Source of the DNA: Bacillus sp. FJAT-26390 | GTDB taxonomy: Bacteria > Bacillota > Bacilli > Paenibacillales > Paenibacillaceae | Direction of reading: 5' to 3' | Assembly: GCF_001682865.1 (NCBI RefSeq) | Contig: NZ_MAQX01000001.1 | Location: 1,617,290 to 1,681,289 of the forward strand | Length of the DNA stretch: 64,000 bases | Shown: positions 26,230 to 36,205 of the stretch, piece by piece | Numbering within the stretch: the first letter of the stretch is position 1 | How the letters are laid out: each line of letters begins with the position of its first letter | Notes under the pieces: generated by a model | Databases searched by the model: none | What the model was told of the DNA's origin: nothing | What the model saw: the letters and a program-made list of their open reading frames with translations, nothing else | Translations under genes and position numbers: made by a program

Positions 26230-28031
26230 ATCTCCCACTCCCTTCTTTTCGTTCGCATGGGCAACCTGACTTCCACGACGGCTCCGCCCGTGCCTTTATC
26301 GTTGTCAAACATGATTTGTGCATCGCCTGCATAAAACGTATGCAAACGGTAGATTAAATTCGAAATGCCGATGCCCGTATAGTCATAACGAGGATGTCGG
26401 TGATCGCTTGCTAGTTCACCTCTTAGCCTCGACAAGACGTCTGCTGAGAACCCTTTGCCGTTGTCGCGCACGGAAAGAATAAGCGTTGATGCGTTAACGA
26501 TTGCCGCTGAAATATGAATATCGACTGACTCGGCTGTTGTCTCCCGCGTATGCTTAATACTGTTCTCCACGATTGGCTGGAGGAGTGCCTTGGAGCAGCA
26601 AACATGCCTAATCTCCTTCGGAATATCGATCGTATACGACAGATCGTCACCGTAACGGATTTTCATAATCGCCAAATATTGCTCCGTATAACGAACCTCG
26701 TCCGCCAAGCTGACCTCCCATTCCTTGTAGTCCGATGTATACCTGAGCATATGGGACAGCGCGACCGCCACGTTGCCGATATCAGGCTGCCTGTAGATTA
26801 CCGCCATCGAATTGATCGATTCCAGCGTATTGTATAGAAAGTGCGAGTTAATTTGGGATTGCAGCGCAGATACGACCGCCTTATGCTGCTGGACGCGCGT
26901 CTCGGCAAGATCGCTCACCGATTGCTCCAAATGGCCGAGCAGGTTATTGAACGATAAGCTTAGATCCGTCACCTCATCATGCCCGTCGATTTGCGCGCGG
27001 AACTTGAAATCGTTTTTGATTTGCGTCATAACCATCGCCTGCCTGAGCTTGGCAATTCGCTTCACGATGGAGGAGGCAGCCCAATACGTAAGCACAACCG
27101 CTATAATTAACGCCGTGACTGATATAAATATCGTCATATTTCGAACATAATCAATGCTTCCGGCAATTTTTTCGTAAGGGATAACGGCAAAAATTTTCCA
27201 ATGGGTCCGTTCGATCGACTGGAATACGATAAGCTCCTCTCTTGCGCGGTCATTGATCGAGCCTTCGCTTTTGCCTGCCAGCAGACCAACGATTCGTTCA
27301 TCCGTTCTTTTCATCACATTCCCGGGATTGGAATGGTGAATGACCGTCCCGTCCTCAGTTATGACGGCGGCTTCGCTCGAATCAGCGATGCTGATTTCGT
27401 CCATTACATTTTGTGAGGGCGTAAGTGAGATGTCCATTTTGACATAGCCGTTATTGAATTTTTTGAAAAGTGTAAGCACCGGCTTATCCGTCTTGCGGTT
27501 GCCGTAATCCAAATAATAGTCCGCGATCCGCGGAATAAATTCCACCTTGTCGTAGTTGCCCGAATCGGCAAGGAACGGCTCGTCCCGCACGCTGTAATCG
27601 AGCGAAAGCACGTAGCCGTTGGCGAAGGTTTGCTCCTGCCCGTTCGGATTGTACATTGTGACAGACATCAGCTCTGGATACTGCAAAAAAACGCGATTCA
27701 AATAATTGACCTTAATCCGCTCATAATAACGAACAAGATCGGAGGAAAGCTCCGTATTATTCGAAGCATGAAGCCATTCCCGATATTCCAAGCTGCTTCC
27801 AAGCAGCAGAAAGATCATTTCGTATTCCGTATAGAAACGGTTCAAGTTCATATTCGCTTGTATAAGCACTTGATTCGTCAGTTTATCGATATCTTTGCTG
27901 ACGGAATGCAGCGTCTGGGCATAACTGAAATAGCCGATAGCAGAAACGGTAAAGACAAGGATTGTGACAATTAACGCGACCAGCTTCCACTTCAGCGATC
28001 TTTTCATATGCTTGATGATAGGTTTCAACAA
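26226..28031 (-). CDS. YesM-type sensor histidine kinase
   Basis: A 601-residue membrane kinase. A transmembrane helix at about 17-38 is followed by an extracellular sensor region (to about 285), a second helix (MTIFISVTALIIAVVLTYWAA), HAMP, the phosphoacceptor histidine in ALQSQINSHFLYNTLESINS, and the ATP-binding domain (VENSIKHTRE; DNGKGFS; YTGIGISNLIYRLHTFY). The start is TTG 28031 with GGAGG eight bases upstream. It follows the xylanase gene by 116 bases and is translationally coupled to the response regulator. It probably senses xylo-oligosaccharides or aldouronates outside the cell. Confidence 0.92.
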   Translation of the reverse strand: MLKPIIKHMKRSLKWKLVALIVTILVFTVSAIGYFSYAQTLHSVSKDIDKLTNQVLIQANMNLNRFYTEYEMIFLLLGSSLEYREWLHASNNTELSSDLVRYYERIKVNYLNRVFLQYPELMSVTMYNPNGQEQTFANGYVLSLDYSVRDEPFLADSGNYDKVEFIPRIADYYLDYGNRKTDKPVLTLFKKFNNGYVKMDISLTPSQNVMDEISIADSSEAAVITEDGTVIHHSNPGNVMKRTDERIVGLLAGKSEGSINDRAREELIVFQSIERTHWKIFAVIPYEKIAGSIDYVRNMTIFISVTALIIAVVLTYWAASSIVKRIAKLRQAMVMTQIKNDFKFRAQIDGHDEVTDLSLSFNNLLGHLEQSVSDLAETRVQQHKAVVSALQSQINSHFLYNTLESINSMAVIYRQPDIGNVAVALSHMLRYTSDYKEWEVSLADEVRYTEQYLAIMKIRYGDDLSYTIDIPKEIRHVCCSKALLQPIVENSIKHTRETTAESVDIHISAAIVNASTLILSVRDNGKGFSADVLSRLRGELASDHRHPRYDYTGIGISNLIYRLHTFYAGDAQIMFDNDKGTGGAVVEVRLPMRTKRREWEI

Positions 28032-28147
28032 TGTCGTATCCTCCAGGCCATAACAAATGGGATTCTACCCTACTCTAATGATTCTATCACCATTTCACAA
28101 GAGTAGACCGCGGAGAACGACAGCGTTCGCCACGGCCAAATGAGCAT

Positions 28148-31100
28148 TTAATCAAATTTGTAGCCTAACAATTTGTACATCATTACAGCAGCTTCGGCAC
28201 GAGTGGAATGGCTCGTTGGGTTCAGCTTCGAGGCGCTGCCCTGTACGAGTCCTTCCTGCACCATTGAAGCAATAGCTGCTTCCGCGTAAGGAGCGATCGT
28301 ACTGCGATCCTTGAACGATATGAGCTTCTCTGAAGATGCTTTTGGCAGCGGCTTGCCCGCAAGCGGCAGCGCCCTAGCAATCAGCGCGAACATCTCTTGG
28401 CGGGTTATCGCAGCTCTCGGGTGGAAAAGGCCGTCTGCCTTGCCGCTGGCAATGCCAAGCACATGTGCCGTTTCCACCGCCTCGTAGAAGTAATCGGTCT
28501 CTTCAACGTCTCCGAAGGAAGAGGTCGACACACCGGCAGTCAAACCTAGCGTCTGAAGTAGAAGCTTCAGGAAGTCAGCTCGCGTCACCGGAGCGCCAGG
28601 GTTGAACGCCACCTCGGACATGCCGTTAACAATGCCTCTTGCCGCAAGGGCTTCGATAGCTTCGCGCGCCCATGGCACGGTAGCAAGGTCATCAAAAGCT
28701 TTGTCGTTATACACAATGGCGTATGTGCTAAAGTGGTCCGTTGTGAAGCGCATCTCTCCCGTTGTATCCACATAACGGCCGGATGGCACCCCTTGTGCCT
28801 CCCCAGCATCGCCGACATGCCAGATACTCAGACGATGTGCTTGCTGCCGTTCTCCGTCTGCGGCGCTGTAAGGAAAGCTAACCTCGACCGGCGCTTCCTT
28901 ATTGTTGTAATGCAGCTTAGTTTCTTTCGTTGACACCGACAAATCCAATACGAGCCGAGCTTTACCTTCCAGCTCCGTTCCTGCAGGCAATAAAGCCTGT
29001 GCGATAGTGACGGTAACGAATTGCGACGATTTCGCTGCTTTATTATTGGCAAGCATATGATCAGGAAGCATCAATGTCCCCCACTCAGTGGACAGCTCTA
29101 TCCATTTGCTGCCGCTGCCCGTCAAGTAAGCAGACGGTATCTGCAAGCCATAAGAGGTCGCGCCTGCCGCACGAGGCAGCTTAATCCTAATCTTGTTCTT
29201 GCCCGTCTCGCTCGCTGTCGCCTTGGCGAAAGCATCGTCAATGTTCGTCCCGTCAAGCGACAAGACTAACGCCCCGTCGCCGGCCGTAGCATGCGAATTG
29301 GGAAAGTGAATGCTAACCTCGCCATCGATAACCTCTATGACGGGCTTCTCGGTTACCTTTACAGGCGGTTGAGTTGGGTTCCCTGCTGTGTCCGTCCGTG
29401 TATGGAGCATTGGTCCGTTGGCGGACCAATTACCTGCTTCATCAACAGCTTCTACTTTAAAGTCGTATTCCGTACCCGGTTTTAGATCGGCAGCCGTCCA
29501 GGTTAATTCGGAAGTCGTTGCCGCTTCGATGCCGTCAATGAACAACTTATAGCCCGTTACGCCGATCTGATCGACCGCAGCATCCCAGATTAACTGGATG
29601 GATGTCTGGCTCACGCGATCTGTCGACAGCTTGCTGCCAAGCGGCCAGCGAGGGGGCATCGTGTCTTGTGGTACTGAAACCTCGGGATCTGTCGTACTCG
29701 GCCCAAATACGGTCCAGTTGCCGACAAGATCGACCGCTTCTACTTTATAGACGGCATCTGGTTGCCCTGTCTCATCCACATATCTAGCTACGGCGCCATC
29801 AACCAAGGCGATAGGCTCGCCGTTTCGATAAAGCTGGTAGTGCTTCATACTAATATTGTCTACCGCAGCGTCCCAAGTGAGAACAATCTTGTTTGCTTCA
29901 ACCGTCGCACGGATTCGTGAGCCGGTCGGCCATTGCGGCGTAATCGTATCCATCTGCAGTGTCCTCACATGCTTAGAGGCAAGCGGCTCAGAGAGATTTC
30001 CTGCGTCATCGACTGCGACGATATGAAAGGTATACGGCGTATCGCTGTGTAATCCTGCCGCAAAATAGCTTCCAATCTCCGCACCCACTTCACCGATAAC
30101 AGCACCGTCCTTATAAATGCGATACTTCGTTACGTTCGTGTCATCCACCGCATCCGGCCAATGGAGCCATACGCCAGACGTCGTTACGAGCATTTCCTCA
30201 AGCACGCTTCCCTCTGACCATGCCGGGGCTTTATCGTCGGCGGCTAGTGTCATGACCGGAATGAATGGACCGCTCGCTTCATTCCCTGATGCATCTATCG
30301 CTCTCACGCTGAGCGTATATGCTGTGCCAGGCAGCAGACCGGTTACGGTAAACGCGTGAATGTCTCCAGCAACTTCAGCAATCTTCACGTTACCTTTGTA
30401 GATGGCATAAACAGCAATGCCGTATTGATCCTCGGCTGGTGTCCACTCTAGCTTAACTGCTGAGCGCTTTAAATCGGATGCTTTGACAACAGATCCTTCG
30501 GGCCAAGTCGGCGCCGCCGTGTCGGCTGCTGCAGTTGTTGCTTGCAGTTCAGGTCCTGTCGTCGTTTCCTGAGCCGCATCCAGCGCTTCTATCTTAAACG
30601 TGTAAGTGGTTGCTGCCGTTAACCCAGTGACCGCGTAGCTCAATACGTCTGCTGCTACCGTATCGATCGCTTCGCCATCGCGATAGATGCGGTAACCGTT
30701 CACGCCAGTGTCATCCGCTGCTGCCGGCCAAGCAAGCTTGAGCATATTGGGCTTCTTATCACTCACGATCAGAGTAGATGAGCCCCAATCCGGAGCATGA
30801 ACATCCTTTGGAATCTCATCCGTACCTATAGACAGATAAGGCCTAAAGGCAGCGTTCGCCCCTGTCGCTTCCTTGGAATAAACATCGACGTTCTGATCGA
30901 GCCAGCTGTCATCTGTTAGCTTGAAGCTGACAATGCCATCGCCATTCAGTTCCGAACGTACGTAATCCGTTACCGGAATCGACACCCAATAGCCAGCATT
31001 TCGCACGGTCTTGCTGCCTAGCAAGCTGCCGTCAGCTGGCTTGTTCTTCCAATTCATAGAAGTCTCGGACCAACTGTCTCCCGCTTCATACAGCTGCAAG

Positions 31101-34100
31101 CCGATATCCAAATTCGGCGTTTGTACCGCGTAGACGTACAAATTCAATGTCGCTTCATACACGCTGCCCGTTACGGTATCGAGCGGGAATTTCAAATAAG
31201 CTCTTCGGTTGTTGCCCGTATTTTTGTTCTGCTCTGTACCCGAAGCGCCTGCCGCATTCTTATACCTCAGATAGGCGATATTGTTCGTCGTTCCGTCTCC
31301 CCCGAACACAGCCGGCGCTTGAATGAAGACATCGTCGCTCGGATGCAGCGCCGTACCATTGCGAACGATGCCAGAGGATGTATGAACCGTGACCGCAGGA
31401 CCTGCCGATGTCCAGTTATCTTTCGCGTCACCCGCTTCGACCCGGAACGTGTAAGTTAGGCCGTCCTCCAGATCTAACGCGTTATATTGAAGCGTATTTC
31501 CGTCTACTTCCACAAGCATCGTATCGTCCTGATAGATTCGATAAGCGGTGATTGCGTTGTTGTCCGTCGCAGCCGTCCAATTCAAACGGATAGATCGATC
31601 CGTTACCGAGCTGTACTGTAGCATTCTCGACTTCGGCCACACTGGGGCAGTGGTATCTTGCGATGCAGTCGTGCTCACCGTTGCCTTAGGTCCCGTTGTT
31701 GACCAATTACCTGCTTGATCGGCAGCCTCCACTTTGAACGTATACGTACGATTATCAGTTAATCCGCTAATGCGGTAGGACTCGACTGATGACGGCAGCG
31801 TAATCATCTCTTTGTCCCCCTCGAACAACCGATATGCGCTTATGCCGCCGGGATCCAAAGCACCGCTCCAATTCACCGTTACGCGGTCACCCTCGACTCC
31901 CGTTGCCCTCAAGCTAGACTCTGCCCATACAGGAGCAGTCTGATCTTCAGCACCCAATGTTTTGAACGTCACGATCGGTCCGCCAAGCGATAGATTGCCG
32001 TCACTGTCTTTCGCTTCCACGCGCACTGTATACAACGTACCTGCCAATAAATTGGTCAGCGCATAGCTTCGTTCTGTCGTGTCATTCCGAATTTTCCCGT
32101 TCACATAAATACGGTAACCGCCAACGATGCCATTATCGACGCCGGCTGGCCAGCTCAATCCAGCTCCATCCATGCCGAGCTCGGTCACCGTTAGGAAAGA
32201 GCCTTTCTTCCAGCCTGGCGCCGTAGCATCGGCGACATCTTCCGATGTTGTCGTGACTGCAATGGGCTCGCTCATAAGTGAACGGTTACCCTGCGCATCT
32301 ACCGCCTCCACCTCGTACGTGTATTTCGTTCCAGGCGCCAAGCCCGTCATATCAAAGCTCGTAATCGTTGCATCCACTTCGTGGAGCAAGCTGCCGTTTT
32401 GATAGATGTGGTAGCCTTTCACTGCTGTATTGTCATAAGCATCCAGCCAAGTTAGCGTCACGGCTGTCGCTGAAGCTGCGGATGCGCCAAACACGCTGCC
32501 GTAGGGCCATACTGGCGGTGTTATTTCCGCATTTTGATCAGGTATAGGCAGAGGTACGAACGCTTCTGGCGTTTCTTCCTTTTGGCCAAGCACGATCGCC
32601 ACATGGTTGTCGCTGTTCTTGTACAGCGACCGCTCTACTACTTCGCTGACACCGTTGTAGTCGACGATAATGTCGTAATCGCCATAGAAGCCGCGTTCCT
32701 TGTAGACCCCGCCTTCGTCGGTTCTTCCTCGGCTATCCGTCCACCAGGCTTCATAGACGAGCTTGCGCCACTCCTCACCGGATGGCTTCAAGCTCCAATC
32801 GCTGCGGAATAGCGGAGCATTGTTCTGCCAATGCGCGCCGTCCCAGAACCCCCACATTGTGAACGACTGCACGTTCGGGTGGCTAAAGGTCGCAATCAGG
32901 ATATCTCTCGTGAACATCGCCTGTAGGTCTTGGCGCGGCGAATTCATATCGAATTCTGTAATCGCGATTTCATCCGCATAATTGGTGAAGTGCGTCAACT
33001 GATCATAGAAGTCCATCGGCGCTACCGGCGTACTTCCGAAGTGTGCCTGAATACCGATGCCATCGACCGGCGCATTGTTGTCCTTCAACGTCTGTAGAAT
33101 ATTGGAAAGGTTGCTGATAACCGGAGCATCAACGCCCAAGATTTGCGTTTCATTCACGTATAGCTTGGCATTCGGATCAGCTTCCTTGGCAATCTTGAAC
33201 CAATTTGCGGCGATCTCGTCGCCATAGTGCCCGCGAATCAACTTGTTGAGCACGGGCTCGTTAAGCACGTCCCAGTCGAATAGACGCCCCCGGAAATAAC
33301 CGGCCAATTCGTGAAAATGATTCTTAATCCGCTTATCGATCGCTTCGCGGTCGTTCAGTAGCCCGCCGATGTCGGCCGGCATCCGGCTCGCTCCGTCCCA
33401 TAGCAGAGCATGCCCTCGAACGGCAAACCCGTTCTCCCCAAGCCAATTGTACAACTGCACCGTTCTGGCTCGGTTACCTTCCCACCACGACCACTTCATA
33501 TCGTTCTCCATGACGACCGAATTGAAGTTCTCCTTCAGCTTTGTCCGGTACATTTCCGAAACGGCGTCCGTACCGAGCGCAAGCTGGCTGTTCACCGCTG
33601 TGCCGAACTTAAACTCGTGGTTCCTCATCTTCAAATGAATATCCGCCCCTTCAACCGGGCGTCCCTCTTTATCTTTTACCGTAATCGCGAAGTCTCCCTT
33701 GCGATTTTGCTCAATACGCTCGTTCGCTTCCGCACGCCAAGGCGCGTCATCCTCCATCCCCTCGTACGTGACGGGCGTACTCGGCAGCTGATCAAATGTA
33801 ATCGCTTTCATATAATTGATTAATTGAAGGTCAGCGATTTCAACGACCTGCGGCTTAAAGCCAAGGCGCAGCGTTAATTGCGCATTATTAGCAGGAAACT
33901 CACCGACAGGCATGAGCAGTGCAGCTTTGATTGGAATCAGAAATTTTTTCCACTGCGAAGGAATCGCAATCGTTTCGTTAATCGACTTATCCCAGGTTTG
34001 TGTCTTCTCCAAAACGACTGCCAGCTGTCCCTCGGCCGTCTCATGCGTTGAGCTGATCGTCCTCGCATAGAAAGAAGCTAGCAGCACGTCATCCTTCTCA

Positions 34101-34414
34101 ATCTGCCCCTCAATCGGCAGCACATATTGGAACAGATAAGTGCCTTGCGGTTGCGTGCTCGTCGTGAAACGAAGTGCTTTTGTGAATGTCTGTCCCTCGA
34201 CCCCCACCTTTTCGACAGTACCATAGGCCGACGCTTCCGAGTTAAGCGCAGCGCCATTCAGCTCTAAATCATCTAGCAGCACTTCACTTCCGGCAACCTC
34301 GCCCAGCTCCTCCTCGGTCAATGCTTGCGCATATACGGCAATAGACTGCATCGGCAGCCAGATCAGAAGTCCAATCAATATTAAAGAAATCCACTTGAGT
34401 GATCCTGTTCGCAA
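28148..34414 (-). CDS. SLH-anchored multidomain GH10 endo-xylanase
   Basis: A 2088-residue cell-surface enzyme that cuts beta-1,4-xylan. In order: signal peptide (1-30); a CBM4/9/22-like binding domain (about 40-205); the GH10 barrel (about 230-560), with the acid/base Glu386 in FDWDVLNEP, the nucleophile Glu487 in AITEFDMN, and the substrate-pocket motif VRGHALLWD; four FN3 domains (about 632-1003); a CBM96/DNRLRE-like domain (about 1010-1175; NNRRAYLKFPLDTV, SWSETSMNWKNKP); five more FN3 domains (about 1180-1640); a C-terminal beta domain; and three SLH domains (about 1900-2088; VTRADFLKLLLQTLG and similar) that bind secondary cell-wall polymer. The layout resembles the anchored XynA1 system of Paenibacillus JDR-2 with different accessory modules. 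It is encoded with an aldouronate-type transporter. Confidence 0.93.
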   Translation of the reverse strand: MRTGSLKWISLILIGLLIWLPMQSIAVYAQALTEEELGEVAGSEVLLDDLELNGAALNSEASAYGTVEKVGVEGQTFTKALRFTTSTQPQGTYLFQYVLPIEGQIEKDDVLLASFYARTISSTHETAEGQLAVVLEKTQTWDKSINETIAIPSQWKKFLIPIKAALLMPVGEFPANNAQLTLRLGFKPQVVEIADLQLINYMKAITFDQLPSTPVTYEGMEDDAPWRAEANERIEQNRKGDFAITVKDKEGRPVEGADIHLKMRNHEFKFGTAVNSQLALGTDAVSEMYRTKLKENFNSVVMENDMKWSWWEGNRARTVQLYNWLGENGFAVRGHALLWDGASRMPADIGGLLNDREAIDKRIKNHFHELAGYFRGRLFDWDVLNEPVLNKLIRGHYGDEIAANWFKIAKEADPNAKLYVNETQILGVDAPVISNLSNILQTLKDNNAPVDGIGIQAHFGSTPVAPMDFYDQLTHFTNYADEIAITEFDMNSPRQDLQAMFTRDILIATFSHPNVQSFTMWGFWDGAHWQNNAPLFRSDWSLKPSGEEWRKLVYEAWWTDSRGRTDEGGVYKERGFYGDYDIIVDYNGVSEVVERSLYKNSDNHVAIVLGQKEETPEAFVPLPIPDQNAEITPPVWPYGSVFGASAASATAVTLTWLDAYDNTAVKGYHIYQNGSLLHEVDATITSFDMTGLAPGTKYTYEVEAVDAQGNRSLMSEPIAVTTTSEDVADATAPGWKKGSFLTVTELGMDGAGLSWPAGVDNGIVGGYRIYVNGKIRNDTTERSYALTNLLAGTLYTVRVEAKDSDGNLSLGGPIVTFKTLGAEDQTAPVWAESSLRATGVEGDRVTVNWSGALDPGGISAYRLFEGDKEMITLPSSVESYRISGLTDNRTYTFKVEAADQAGNWSTTGPKATVSTTASQDTTAPVWPKSRMLQYSSVTDRSIRLNWTAATDNNAITAYRIYQDDTMLVEVDGNTLQYNALDLEDGLTYTFRVEAGDAKDNWTSAGPAVTVHTSSGIVRNGTALHPSDDVFIQAPAVFGGDGTTNNIAYLRYKNAAGASGTEQNKNTGNNRRAYLKFPLDTVTGSVYEATLNLYVYAVQTPNLDIGLQLYEAGDSWSETSMNWKNKPADGSLLGSKTVRNAGYWVSIPVTDYVRSELNGDGIVSFKLTDDSWLDQNVDVYSKEATGANAAFRPYLSIGTDEIPKDVHAPDWGSSTLIVSDKKPNMLKLAWPAAADDTGVNGYRIYRDGEAIDTVAADVLSYAVTGLTAATTYTFKIEALDAAQETTTGPELQATTAAADTAAPTWPEGSVVKASDLKRSAVKLEWTPAEDQYGIAVYAIYKGNVKIAEVAGDIHAFTVTGLLPGTAYTLSVRAIDASGNEASGPFIPVMTLAADDKAPAWSEGSVLEEMLVTTSGVWLHWPDAVDDTNVTKYRIYKDGAVIGEVGAEIGSYFAAGLHSDTPYTFHIVAVDDAGNLSEPLASKHVRTLQMDTITPQWPTGSRIRATVEANKIVLTWDAAVDNISMKHYQLYRNGEPIALVDGAVARYVDETGQPDAVYKVEAVDLVGNWTVFGPSTTDPEVSVPQDTMPPRWPLGSKLSTDRVSQTSIQLIWDAAVDQIGVTGYKLFIDGIEAATTSELTWTAADLKPGTEYDFKVEAVDEAGNWSANGPMLHTRTDTAGNPTQPPVKVTEKPVIEVIDGEVSIHFPNSHATAGDGALVLSLDGTNIDDAFAKATASETGKNKIRIKLPRAAGATSYGLQIPSAYLTGSGSKWIELSTEWGTLMLPDHMLANNKAAKSSQFVTVTIAQALLPAGTELEGKARLVLDLSVSTKETKLHYNNKEAPVEVSFPYSAADGERQQAHRLSIWHVGDAGEAQGVPSGRYVDTTGEMRFTTDHFSTYAIVYNDKAFDDLATVPWAREAIEALAARGIVNGMSEVAFNPGAPVTRADFLKLLLQTLGLTAGVSTSSFGDVEETDYFYEAVETAHVLGIASGKADGLFHPRAAITRQEMFALIARALPLAGKPLPKASSEKLISFKDRSTIAPYAEAAIASMVQEGLVQGSASKLNPTSHSTRAEAAVMMYKLLGYKFD

Positions 34415-34446
34415 CTACTCTCATCCTTCCTCTTAAGCGAACTCCC

Positions 34447-34490
34447 CTCTCTTCCAATAAACACGACCTGCCGTCGGTATTGGAAGAGAG
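34447..34490 (-). promoter_or_regulatory. Intercistronic hairpin between binding protein and xylanase genes
   Basis: A perfect 13-bp stem (CTCTCTTCCAATA at 34447-34459 and TATTGGAAGAGAG at 34478-34490) with an 18-base loop. It is not followed by a T tract on the minus strand, so it is more likely an mRNA stability or processing element than a terminator. It would protect the abundant binding-protein message. Confidence 0.6.
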
Positions 34491-34517
34491 AGCTTCGCTC
34501 GTTATTTACGACATCGA

Positions 34518-36107
34518 TTATTTACGGTTGGCGTTGTACCAATCCGTCATCTCTTTTATAGCTGCTTCGCCGCCTTGTTTCTTCCAGCTCGCCACGAACT
34601 CGTCGAAGTAATCGAGCGGCTTCTCGCCGATAATGATTTTGGCTGCAGCCTCTTGGAACAGACCGCCTTTGTATGACAACTCGGCGTTTTTAGTCAACGT
34701 CTCGGATGGCGGCATACCCGCTGTCGGATTTGCGATGCCTTCGTTACGGGATATTCCAATCGTTTCGATCAGCTTGTTATAAGCCTCTTCGTTGTTAATC
34801 TTAACCTTCTGCGCCTCTTCATTGAACCCGTGCATCGTGAAAATATCCTGTCTCCAGAGCAGGTCGGGATCTTTTTTGTCGCCAACATATTTGAGTGCCG
34901 TGCCTTCTTTCGTAAATGTCTGTCCTTCGATGCCCAGATCAGAGAACAATTGGCCTTCCTCCGAAATGAGCCAGTCGAACAGGCTTACGATTGCTTCCGG
35001 ATTTTTGGCATCCTTTTTCACAACGAAGGTTTTCAGTATCGCCTTCTCGACGCGCCCTACTTCTCCGTTGTAGTTAACGCCATGCGGTGTAGGAATCGCG
35101 ACCACGTTCGGATTTTTGTCCGCAAGCAGGTTGTTAAGCTCCTTCTGCCATGGTTCCCATACGCCTAACACAACATGGTTCCAAGAGCCTACGAGGTCGG
35201 ACTTGATCTTTTGATCCCATACCGCTCTGGTATTCGTCAGGAACTCCGCATCAATCAGCTTCTCCGCATACATCGTCCGGAGCATGCCGAGCGCTTGTTT
35301 CATATTCGGCGTAACGAAGCCAGGCATAACCTCGCCATTAATCAACGTATTCGAATCGAGGTTAACGCCATACATGCCAAAGATGTTGTCAGCCCATTCG
35401 AACTTCTCGCGGCTGGAGAACGGAATCTCGTCCTTCTTGCCATTGCCATTCGGGTCTTTGTCGCGGAAAGCTCTTAGCATGTCAAGAAACTCATCGGATG
35501 TTTTAGGCGCTTCCAGACCAAGTTTATCCATCCAGTCCTTGCGAACGAAGATGACGCGTTCCGCTGGCGCATTGCCTTGGGCTACTTGCGGTATAGCGAG
35601 TATTTTACCGTTAAGGGTTACCGCATCCCATGCGGATTGCGGCGTGTTTTTCAATAAGTTCTGTCCATATTTCTCCAGATAAGGCTTCAAATCGAGGGCG
35701 AGGTCATTCGTGACAAGCTCCGAGTTCTCAATGCCCCATACCATATGCACGTCAGGCAGATCGCCGGAAGCGAACTTAAGGCGCAGCTGCTCCATATAAT
35801 TCTCATGCGGCAGGAACGTAATATTGAGATCCGTGTTCGTCTTTTCCGCAAGATATTTGACCGTAGGCAGATCCATCGACTTGCCTGGCGGAATTTGGCG
35901 GGCATGGTTGGATACGAAAATACTGATTTTAGCCGGATCGGCCGATGGCGCCGGAGCGTCGGTCGCGTTCGCCGCTGGAGATGCCCCCGGAGCCGTGGAA
36001 GCTCCCGTGTTATTTCTGTTATCGGTATTATTGCTGCATGCCGAAGCGATCAAGAATAGAGCAGTAACGCCTGCCAATAGCCATTTTCTCTTATCATTTG
36101 GTTTCAC
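34518..36107 (-). CDS. LplA-type oligosaccharide-binding lipoprotein
   Basis: A 529-residue surface lipoprotein with the lipobox LIASAC at about residues 18-23 and a Thr/Ala/Pro-rich linker. The binding domain has KISIFVSNHARQIPP, TDLNITFLPHENYMEQLRLKFASGDLPDVHMVW, the calcium-loop motif DPNGNGKKDEIPF and FVVKKDAKNPEAIVSLFDW. These place it with LplA/YtcQ-type proteins that bind aldouronates or other plant oligosaccharides. It is followed in the operon by the xylanase and preceded by its two permeases, so uptake of xylan fragments is the likely job. Confidence 0.9.
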   Translation of the reverse strand: MKPNDKRKWLLAGVTALFLIASACSNNTDNRNNTGASTAPGASPAANATDAPAPSADPAKISIFVSNHARQIPPGKSMDLPTVKYLAEKTNTDLNITFLPHENYMEQLRLKFASGDLPDVHMVWGIENSELVTNDLALDLKPYLEKYGQNLLKNTPQSAWDAVTLNGKILAIPQVAQGNAPAERVIFVRKDWMDKLGLEAPKTSDEFLDMLRAFRDKDPNGNGKKDEIPFSSREKFEWADNIFGMYGVNLDSNTLINGEVMPGFVTPNMKQALGMLRTMYAEKLIDAEFLTNTRAVWDQKIKSDLVGSWNHVVLGVWEPWQKELNNLLADKNPNVVAIPTPHGVNYNGEVGRVEKAILKTFVVKKDAKNPEAIVSLFDWLISEEGQLFSDLGIEGQTFTKEGTALKYVGDKKDPDLLWRQDIFTMHGFNEEAQKVKINNEEAYNKLIETIGISRNEGIANPTAGMPPSETLTKNAELSYKGGLFQEAAAKIIIGEKPLDYFDEFVASWKKQGGEAAIKEMTDWYNANRK

Positions 36108-36205
36108 TTTGATTGACCCTCCCAGATAGTTTCCTTCTTAAATATGGCTGTGCACAACATGTTTAGCAAGCATCACCTCCCTAGTGTGATGTACGGCGTC
36201 TATCT

